NCBI GenBank assembly: GCA_017744915.1
Contig: JAGIAH010000002.1
Location: forward strand, 372,001 to 436,000
Direction: 5' to 3'
Length of the DNA stretch: 64,000 nucleotides
Source: Agrobacterium tumefaciens
GTDB taxonomy: Bacteria; Pseudomonadota; Alphaproteobacteria; Rhizobiales; Rhizobiaceae
This document shows positions 55,385-62,628 of the stretch, piece after piece. The position numbers were made by a program, and so were the translations under genes. Numbering within the stretch: position 1 is the stretch's first letter; the number at the start of each line of letters is the position of its first letter. A model generated the notes under the pieces. That model ran no database searches, had not been told where the DNA came from, and worked only from the letters and a program-made list of their open reading frames with translations.

Positions 55385-56848
55385 TCAATGTCTGTCGAGA
55401 AGACGGTGGTCCGCCAGAGCCCTCAGGCCTTGCAGAACCGCGTCGTGAAGGAAGGCGATATCGTCATCGCCGTGGGCGGTGGAAAGAAAGCCGCCACGGT
55501 CTCCGGCGCGAAGGTGAATGCCGGAGGTCAAAAGAAGGAAGGAAAGCATGGTGACAGCCAGCGGCGAGATGCGGCTGCGGGCAGCGGATATGGCGAAGAA
55601 CGAACCGAAGCTCATGAGCGCAACGGGCAACCCCGCATCCTTGAGTGCGCCGTTCAGCCGTTCCACGAATGCCTGCGTCCTGGCGTTGAGGCCCTGTTGC
55701 AGGGCCGGTCCTTCCTCCAGCAGCCGCAGTGCGACTGCCTTGGCGGCGGCAAGCGCCAGCGGATGGCGGCAATAGGTGCCGGCAAAGAATGTCGGAGCCA
55801 CTTTCGGGAAAGACCTGTCGCCGTAAGCCCAGGCTCCGCCATCGACGAGGTCCATGAAACGCCCCTTGCCGGCGATGAGCGACAGCGGCAGTCCGCCGCC
55901 GGCGATTTTGCCATAGGTGGCAATATCGGCGTCTATGCCGAAATGGGACTGCGCGCCGCCGGGTGCGACGCGGAAACCGGTTATCATCTCGTCGAATATC
56001 AGTGCGCTTCCGGTTTTTTCGGTCACGCTGCGCAGCTCATGGAGAAATTCGCGGGGCTGCAGCTCCGGGTTACGGCTCTGGACGGGTTCGACGAGCACGC
56101 CGGCGAGACGGTCGCCGTGACGCCTGACATAATCGATGGAGCGCGGATTGCCATATTCCAGCAAAACGATATCGCGGGCGGAGGAGGGTGCTACACCCGA
56201 AAAGCCGGGAATTGCCCTGGTCAGCATCATGCGCTTCAGGAGTGGCTTCAGGGCCACGAGCCAGGCTGGATGAGACCGAAGCAACGCGCCCCTGCGGATA
56301 TATTCAAGTCTCGTGGCCTTGTGCAGGACAGCGTCGATGTGGCCGTGATAGGAACCGGTAAACAGGGCGATCTTGTCCCGCCCCGTTGCGGCGCGCGCTA
56401 TCCGCATGGCCGTTTGCACGGCTTCCGTCCCGGTATTGCTGAATGTGACGCGGTCTTTTCCGGTGATCCGGCAAAACAGCTCCGCGGTCTCGCCGGCCAG
56501 ATCGGATTGCGGCCCGAGCGCAAAGCCCTTTGCCAGCTGAGCTTCGATTGCCGTTCGGACGAAGGACGGATTGTGGCCGAAGAGATTGGTGCCGAGGCCC
56601 ATGAGAATGTCGACATATCTGTTGCCGTCGATATCCTGCAAATGGGCGCCTTCGGCATGGGTGGCGACGATGGGATAAAGCGCCTCCTTGGTCTCAAGCG
56701 TAAACGGAAGGCCGATCGAGCTTTTGTCCGAGAGGAAACGGCGGTTATAGGCGGCGGCGTGCTTCGAGCCCGGTGTCTTGAGATTGAAGCCGGCAACGAT
56801 TTCCGTGACGGGATCGGTCGCAGTGCCGGGATTATTGTGAATATTCAT
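55385..56848 (-). CDS. Class III PLP aminotransferase (glutamate-1-semialdehyde aminomutase-like)
   Basis: 487 residues. DIDGNRYVDILMGLGTNLFGH, FSNTGTEAVQTAMRIARAATG, SYHGHIDAVLH and LIFDEMITGFRV (PLP Asp) are clear; the Schiff-base Lys is in IATYGKIAGGGLPL (near 312). Relatives in NRPS/PKS clusters either aminate a beta-keto thioester (iturin, microcystin type) or aminate an aldehyde released by a reductase domain (myxochelin MxcL type). Its place two genes after the reductase NRPS favours the second. ATG 56848 has AGGAGG 7 bases ahead and overlaps the methyltransferase stop. Confidence 0.92.
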   Translation of the reverse strand: MNIHNNPGTATDPVTEIVAGFNLKTPGSKHAAAYNRRFLSDKSSIGLPFTLETKEALYPIVATHAEGAHLQDIDGNRYVDILMGLGTNLFGHNPSFVRTAIEAQLAKGFALGPQSDLAGETAELFCRITGKDRVTFSNTGTEAVQTAMRIARAATGRDKIALFTGSYHGHIDAVLHKATRLEYIRRGALLRSHPAWLVALKPLLKRMMLTRAIPGFSGVAPSSARDIVLLEYGNPRSIDYVRRHGDRLAGVLVEPVQSRNPELQPREFLHELRSVTEKTGSALIFDEMITGFRVAPGGAQSHFGIDADIATYGKIAGGGLPLSLIAGKGRFMDLVDGGAWAYGDRSFPKVAPTFFAGTYCRHPLALAAAKAVALRLLEEGPALQQGLNARTQAFVERLNGALKDAGLPVALMSFGSFFAISAARSRISPLAVTMLSFLLLTSGIHLRAGDRGGFLSTAHGDDDIAFLHDAVLQGLRALADHRLLDRH

Positions 56849-57741
56849 TCGACGGCCTCCTGTGTGACATCGCGCCCCGCGTGATCGCCGGCGATCTTCG
56901 TGCAAAGGAAATACACCGCCCTCTCATCGGTAACCGGACCGCCATCGGTGCTTCGCAATGTCACGGAAAAGCCGCAGGACTTGAGAAGCTCGGTCACGGT
57001 GTTGAGGTCATGGCCCCATACCGGGTTGGTGACGGAGTGGCGCTGCCAGTTCTTTCCCGGAATGCCGAAGCGGGCGATGAGCCCGAGTCTCTGGCGATTG
57101 GACAGCAATCCGGCTGCCAGCCGGTATGCAGTCTCCGCCGGGGAGAAGCCCGCCGCCTTTGATCGTGTATGAATTTCAACCGTGAACGAGCCCTCGTTCG
57201 CCCGTGAATCATATCGCGGCGTAATCAGCCAGGCGTAGTCATCGGTGAGTTCACCTTCGGCCGGCAGGTCGCGCCAATAACGCGCCATCTGGCCGGGATG
57301 GTTGATGTCGAAGGCAAAAATTCCCCCATCCTTCAGGCTGTGCCGGACGCTTGAAAAGACCTTCTGCAGGTCTTCGGGATTCTGGATGTGGTTGAGTGAT
57401 GCGCTGGTGCAGACCACACCGTCAAACGGCTGATCGAAGGTGAAATCCCTCGCGTCACCGAGGACGAATTCAAGATCGGGCGCGTTGCCGCGGGCATGAT
57501 TTATCATGTCCTGCGAACCATCCAGCCCGGTGACGGCATATCCGCGCGCCGCCATCAGCTTTGCGAGATGTCCCGTTCCGCAGCACAGGTCGAGAAGCGA
57601 AGCGCCGTCGGGCAGCCGGGAAAGGACCGCCCGTGCCAGCGGCTCGATCTTCTGCTCGCTATAGCGTGGGCCAAGCGTGTGGTTGTAGAGCCAGGCCCAA
57701 TGGTCGTAGTTGCTGGCTTCGCTTGATATTGCTGTGCTCAT
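56845..57741 (-). CDS. SAM-dependent methyltransferase (class I)
   Basis: 298 residues. Motif I LLDLCCGTGHLAKLM (near 49), then VTGLDGSQDMINHAR, LGDARDFTF and the post-motif GGIFAFDINHPGQMARYW. This is the general small-molecule N/O-methyltransferase fold; the acceptor is not readable from sequence. It is wedged between the reductase NRPS (4-base overlap) and the aminotransferase (4-base overlap), so I infer that it N-methylates the amine made by those two enzymes. Confidence 0.9.
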   Translation of the reverse strand: MSTAISSEASNYDHWAWLYNHTLGPRYSEQKIEPLARAVLSRLPDGASLLDLCCGTGHLAKLMAARGYAVTGLDGSQDMINHARGNAPDLEFVLGDARDFTFDQPFDGVVCTSASLNHIQNPEDLQKVFSSVRHSLKDGGIFAFDINHPGQMARYWRDLPAEGELTDDYAWLITPRYDSRANEGSFTVEIHTRSKAAGFSPAETAYRLAAGLLSNRQRLGLIARFGIPGKNWQRHSVTNPVWGHDLNTVTELLKSCGFSVTLRSTDGGPVTDERAVYFLCTKIAGDHAGRDVTQEAVE

Positions 57742-60700
57742 TGTTCACCCTGCTTTCGCGCGTCGGCCGACGCCGCGTTCAGAAAATTGGCCCTGGCGAA
57801 GGCGCGCAGATATGTCCGCAACAGCTCGAATGTCAGGGCCGGTTCGCGGAATGGCGCGTCGGACATGGCCTCCTGTGTGAGCTGGCAATCGAAGTTGCGC
57901 GTCTGTTTTTCGTCGCTCTTGCCGGCGGCGGAAGGGGAGCGCAGCAGTCCCAGCAACGGATAGAGCGGGTGGTCGGGCGTTCCGCGCGCCACATCGCTCA
58001 GCATGTCCTGCCATTCCTGCTGCGAAACCCGTTTCAGCTCGATCCCCTCCAGCGCGCAGGCCTCGAAGAGGCGGGCGCTCGAAACGGGGGTGGAGTGAAT
58101 GAGGTGGAAAGCCTGTCCCGCTGAAGCGGGTTTGCCGGAAAGGTGGACGATGGCCCTTGCCACATGGTCGACGGGCAGCATGTCGAGCAATCTTTCGCCT
58201 TCCGGCGCCGTCCCGGTGTAAAGATAGGCCTGAACCAGCCGGCATAATATGTCCGAACTGTTGAAAGCGCCCGTAACGCTGTCACCCGATATCGCGCCCG
58301 GCCGGTAGATCGTGACCGGCAGTCCCCGCCTGCCGGCCTCTTTCACCAGGTGCTCCGCGGCCCATTTGCTCCGGTTGTAGCCGCCGGCGGGTGCGGCAAA
58401 TCCGTCTATGCTCTCCAGTTCGCTGACGGGCCGCGCATCGTCGCCGGAACCGCGGCGCGGCGTGATGGCGCTGAGTGTCGAGATGTAATGAACGGGCCGA
58501 CCGGCTCCGGCGCAGGCCAGTTTGAGAACTTCGCGGGTTCCAAGGACATTGCTCTCGCGCAGCCTCTCATATCGATGCAGGTGGTGAACTTCCGCGCCAT
58601 TGTGGAAAATGCAGTCGGCATTCCGGACGATGTTTTCGTAATCGTCACCGGTAAGCCCGAGGCCCGGTCGGGAAAGCTCTCCCTTTATTATCGCCACCCG
58701 TTCCGTCAACGCGGATTGTGGCAGATCATAGTGCTGGAAGGCCTGTCTTATGCGGCTCATTCCATCCTCGCCGCGCACCAGGCAGGTCACCCTTCTTGTG
58801 GTGTCGCGAAGCAACTCGCGAAGCAGATAGGTCCCGAGAAAACCGGTAGCGCCCGTCAGGAAAACGTGGGCGGTGCTGTCTGCTGCTCTCGCCGCGGCTT
58901 TCGGCCGGATTGCATCGTCAAGCCTTATGTCACGCTTCAGCAGGAGGGCTTCATCGTCATTGCCTTCGCCACCGGCGTCTCTTGTCCGCAGGCGATTTGC
59001 CAGCGCTTCCACCGTGGAGGCGTTGAAGAGATCGAGAACGCTGATGTCGAGCCCGAACTCCTCCTTCGCCACGGCGCAAAGGCGGGTGGCCAGCAGCGAG
59101 TGGCCGCCAAGCGTGAAGAAATCGTCGGTCGCGGCAACCTGATCGATGTTCAGAATTTGCCCGAACGCGCTGGCTATCCGGGTTTCCATCTCGCCTTCGG
59201 GCGCACGGCCATCGGGATTTGTTTCCGCGCGCGGTGCGGGAAGCTTCGAGGGATCGATCTTGCCATTCACGGTCAGCGGCAGCGCCTCGAGCCAGTCGAA
59301 CGTGTCGGGCACAAGAAACTTCGGCAGGCGGTTTGCCAGCCATTGGCGGATATCCGAGGGGGTCGGCCTGATTGCCGCGTCCTGGTCGATCTGAGGTACC
59401 GCATAGGCGGCGAGCCGCTTGCCGCCACGCCCGTCGTCGCGCACCGCCACTGTCGCCGAAACGATTGCCGGGTGGGCGAGCAGGCCGGCCTCGATCTCCC
59501 CGGGTTCGATCCGGTATCCACGAATCTTGACCTGGCTGTCCAGTCGCCCCGAAACGTGAATCCGGCCATCCGGCAGCAATACGGCCCGGTCACCCGTGCG
59601 GTAAAGAACGCCCGCGCGGCCGTCTCTGATAAACGGATCGGGAACGAAACGTTCGGCGGTCAACGCCGCCCTGTCATGATAACCGCGCGCTACGCCGCAG
59701 CCGCCGATATGAAGTTCTCCGGGCACGCCGAAGGGCAGCAATTCGAGGTTGTCGTCCAGCACATAGAGCTGCTTGTTTGCGGCGGGTCTCAAAACCGGCA
59801 CGGCGGGAAGCCCGCCCCCCATATCGACCATGCTGGCGTTGACGGTCGTTTCGGTGGGGCCGTAGGCGTTGATGAAGCGGCGATGTCTTCCCCATCTCTC
59901 GACAAGTTCCGGCATCGGAACCTCGCCGCCGACCAGAACGGTGTGCAGTGACGGCAGATCATCGACCGGCAGGGCGAGCAGGGCCGATGGCGTCATCGTC
60001 AGGTGTGTGACGTGCCGCTCGCGCAGGATATCGGCCAATTCTGCCCCCGGAAGCGTGGCATGTCTGGGCAGGAGGAGAAGTTTGGCGCCGGCGCCGAGGC
60101 TCATGACGAGTTCGGGAATGGAGGCGTCGAAACTGAAGCTGAAGAATTGCAGCACACAATCGCCGGGTTTGACATCGCAAGCCCGGATCTTGTCTCTGGT
60201 CAGGTTGACCAATCCGCTGTGGTCGACGAGGACGCCCTTTGCCTTTCCTGTCGAGCCGGACGTGTAGATCACATAGGCGAGCTGCGAATGACGGGTGACC
60301 GTTTTAAGGTTGTCGGCACGTTCGCTGTCAGGGAATTCCCCATCCAGATCAAGCCGGGCGGCTGTCGTCGGGAGGTCGATCGCGCTGTGGGTGATGACAA
60401 GCCGGGCGTCTGCGTCTGACAGCATGTTGCCGATCCGCTCCGCAGGGTAATCCGGATCGAGAGGCAGATAGGCGCCGCCCGCTTTCCAGACCGCGAGCCA
60501 GGCCACGATCATGTCGAAACCACGCGGCAGCGCGATGGCCACAACCGTTTCCGCGGTGACGCCTTTACGGCGCAGAAGACGGGCCAGTCTGTTTGCGCGC
60601 GCATTGAGCTCGCCATATGTCAGAACGTCATCGTTATCAGCGCGGGGCACAAGCAGCGCCACGGCCTCCGGCGCGCGCGCTGCCTGCGCTTCGAACAGTT

Positions 60701-62306
60701 CATGAAAGAAATGGGAACCGGCGTGCTCCTGCGCCGTGCTGTTGAAGGCGCCGACCCGTTCCTGCTGTTCTTCCTGCGTCAGAAGGGCAAGGGTGGCGAC
60801 CGGCAGGGCGGGATCGGCGACGATGGATTTCAGCAACTGGCGGAAATGCCCGGCAAGCAAACCGATCGTATCGGGGCGGAACAGCGCGGTCTTGTATTCG
60901 ATCGTGCCGGAAAGCCCGGCTTCCGTCTCCCGCAGATCGAGGCAGAGGTCGAGCCTTGAGACCTTGTCCTGGCGGGCAAGCCGGCGCATTTCTAGGCCGG
61001 GAAGCCGGATACGCTCGCGCGGTGCCGCGTCGAGTTGGAATTTTATCTGGAACAGCGGGTGGCTGTCCGGATCGCGTTGTCCGCCGACCATATCGACAAT
61101 CCGCTCGAACGGCATGTCCTGGTGGCTGATGACCCGCTGCAGGGTGGCATGGGTTTCCCGCAGGGCCTTCTCATAATTGCCGAAGGGATTCACATGCGAT
61201 CGGACGGGAAGCGGATTGACGAACAACCCGATCAGTTCCTCCGTTTCCACATGTGGGCGGCTGGCGACGGGCGTGCCGATCACCAGATCGGTCTGCCCGG
61301 TATAGCGGTGGATCAATATGTTGAAGGCGGTAAAGAGCGCGGTGAACAGTGTCGTGCCCTGCGCCGCGGCAATCCTGCGCAGCGCATCGGTCGTTTCCCC
61401 GTCTATCGCGAATTCATGCAGTTCACCCGCATGCCCATGGCCCGCGCTGCGCGCCATATCCGTCACCAGCTGCGTGGTCTGCAGGGGTTGGGAAAGATGC
61501 TGTTTCCAGAAATCATCAAGCGCTCCGGCGGTTTCCCCGGCCAGACGCTCGCGCTGCCACGCGGCAAAGTCGCCATATTGTATCGGCAAGGCAACGTTCA
61601 CGACAGCTTCGCCGGAAACCTCCGCGCTATAAAACGCACCGAGATCCCTCAGCAGAATTTCCGTTGACCAACCGTCGGCGCAGATGTGGTGCAGCGTCAA
61701 AACGAGGACATGGCGGCCTTCACCGCAATTGATGGCGAGAAGGCGAACGGGAGGTTCGATGGCAAGATCGAAGGGCCTGCTCGTTTCCGCGTGGATGATA
61801 TCGTCCATTGCCGCAGCGGCCGGTGAAATTTCCATCAGCGAAAAGGGCGCGTCGCATTCTGCGGATATGGTTTGCTTCGGCACGCCGCGGTCGCTGTAAA
61901 TGCGGGCGCGAAGCACCGCGTGGCGGTTCATGACGCGTGCAAGCGCCACCTTCAGCGCAGCGAGATCGAGAGTGCCGCGGACCTCGAGTGCAATGCATAT
62001 GTGGTGCAGTGCCGAGCCGGGGTAGATCTGGTCGATCAACCACAGTCTTTCCTGTGCGAATGATAGCGGCGGGCAAGCCCCGTCAAGGGGCGGAATGGCA
62101 TTCTGGCCGGGCGCACCGGCATTCGCGTGCGCCATGTTGAGAAAGGCCAGGATATCGTTTTTTCTGGTCCGGATTTCGCTCATCACGGCATCACTCAAGC
62201 GGCCATCAGGGTCCGAACATTTGAGGCTTCCGGCGTCGATCCAGACACGGATATTGTCCCGGTGCAGCCGGGTTATGAGGGTTTCGACAGGCTCGATGTA
62301 ATTCAT
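57738..62306 (-). CDS. NRPS with docking domain and terminal thioester reductase, dock-C-A-PCP-R
   Basis: 1522 residues. N-terminal TubC-type docking domain (about 1-58, MNYIEPVETLITRLHRDNIR); C from about 75 (HHICADG near 207); A core VIYTSGSTGKAKG near 678; PCP GGHSLLATRL near 1068; NAD(P)H reductase from about 1150 (GATGFLG near 1153, catalytic YNRSK near 1309). The pocket reads D-A-P-T-L-G-A-V-N-K, which shares six of ten positions with Tyr/Phe-type codes, so an aromatic residue is only a guess. The R domain should release the chain as an aldehyde or alcohol; this is probably the last module although first in the operon. ATG 62306 has AAGGGG ahead. Confidence 0.95.
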   Translation of the reverse strand: MNYIEPVETLITRLHRDNIRVWIDAGSLKCSDPDGRLSDAVMSEIRTRKNDILAFLNMAHANAGAPGQNAIPPLDGACPPLSFAQERLWLIDQIYPGSALHHICIALEVRGTLDLAALKVALARVMNRHAVLRARIYSDRGVPKQTISAECDAPFSLMEISPAAAAMDDIIHAETSRPFDLAIEPPVRLLAINCGEGRHVLVLTLHHICADGWSTEILLRDLGAFYSAEVSGEAVVNVALPIQYGDFAAWQRERLAGETAGALDDFWKQHLSQPLQTTQLVTDMARSAGHGHAGELHEFAIDGETTDALRRIAAAQGTTLFTALFTAFNILIHRYTGQTDLVIGTPVASRPHVETEELIGLFVNPLPVRSHVNPFGNYEKALRETHATLQRVISHQDMPFERIVDMVGGQRDPDSHPLFQIKFQLDAAPRERIRLPGLEMRRLARQDKVSRLDLCLDLRETEAGLSGTIEYKTALFRPDTIGLLAGHFRQLLKSIVADPALPVATLALLTQEEQQERVGAFNSTAQEHAGSHFFHELFEAQAARAPEAVALLVPRADNDDVLTYGELNARANRLARLLRRKGVTAETVVAIALPRGFDMIVAWLAVWKAGGAYLPLDPDYPAERIGNMLSDADARLVITHSAIDLPTTAARLDLDGEFPDSERADNLKTVTRHSQLAYVIYTSGSTGKAKGVLVDHSGLVNLTRDKIRACDVKPGDCVLQFFSFSFDASIPELVMSLGAGAKLLLLPRHATLPGAELADILRERHVTHLTMTPSALLALPVDDLPSLHTVLVGGEVPMPELVERWGRHRRFINAYGPTETTVNASMVDMGGGLPAVPVLRPAANKQLYVLDDNLELLPFGVPGELHIGGCGVARGYHDRAALTAERFVPDPFIRDGRAGVLYRTGDRAVLLPDGRIHVSGRLDSQVKIRGYRIEPGEIEAGLLAHPAIVSATVAVRDDGRGGKRLAAYAVPQIDQDAAIRPTPSDIRQWLANRLPKFLVPDTFDWLEALPLTVNGKIDPSKLPAPRAETNPDGRAPEGEMETRIASAFGQILNIDQVAATDDFFTLGGHSLLATRLCAVAKEEFGLDISVLDLFNASTVEALANRLRTRDAGGEGNDDEALLLKRDIRLDDAIRPKAAARAADSTAHVFLTGATGFLGTYLLRELLRDTTRRVTCLVRGEDGMSRIRQAFQHYDLPQSALTERVAIIKGELSRPGLGLTGDDYENIVRNADCIFHNGAEVHHLHRYERLRESNVLGTREVLKLACAGAGRPVHYISTLSAITPRRGSGDDARPVSELESIDGFAAPAGGYNRSKWAAEHLVKEAGRRGLPVTIYRPGAISGDSVTGAFNSSDILCRLVQAYLYTGTAPEGERLLDMLPVDHVARAIVHLSGKPASAGQAFHLIHSTPVSSARLFEACALEGIELKRVSQQEWQDMLSDVARGTPDHPLYPLLGLLRSPSAAGKSDEKQTRNFDCQLTQEAMSDAPFREPALTFELLRTYLRAFARANFLNAASADARKQGEQ

Positions 62307-62628
62307 ATGCCGCCCCTTGGCTGCATTGGCGTCACGCAACCCAAGCAACGCTCGGCGCGCCTTTTCAGGTCGGCGTCGAGCGGTAGGGTTTTCATCGCTG
62401 AAACAACTATCAATTGCATTTTCAGTTGCCTGAAGCCGGTCGTCAATTTCAATTTCTTATTCTTGACTAAGCGATTCAAGAATTATATGCAAGAGGTAAT
62501 TGTTGTCATCGACAGGCAGCGGGCAGTGATGCCTGCCGCTGGCGATTGAGTGTGGGCGGTCAGAACGATGAGCATCTTATGGTTGCTTGTCGCGAATATT
62601 GACGGCCAGACGTCAGGAGTTTTTTCAG
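62307..62628. promoter_or_regulatory. Divergent promoter region of the siderophore operon
   Basis: 322 bases between the NRPS (minus) and the acyl-AMP ligase (plus), with no gene. It holds the IRO-type palindrome at 62459-62483 and a GC-rich dyad (CAGCGG...CCGCTG, about 62518-62540). No clear FecI-type -35/-10 pair could be recognised. Confidence 0.7.
62459..62483. promoter_or_regulatory. IRO-type iron box (RirA-like operator)
   Basis: Perfect palindrome ATTCTTGA-N9-TCAAGAAT, containing TGA-N9-TCA, the rhizobial IRO motif linked to RirA repression of siderophore genes. It lies 153 bases upstream of the NRPS start and 146 upstream of the acyl-AMP ligase, so it can serve both divergent transcripts. 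Confidence 0.75.

Noticed and set aside
58350-59951. 533-codon open frame on the plus strand opposite the reductase NRPS (also 55355-56884 and 47243-48742 opposite other synthesis genes)
   Set aside because: Antisense shadows in GC-rich coding DNA: no recognisable domains, compositions skewed to Arg/Gly/Ala/His, and the opposite strand carries unmistakable enzyme motifs.
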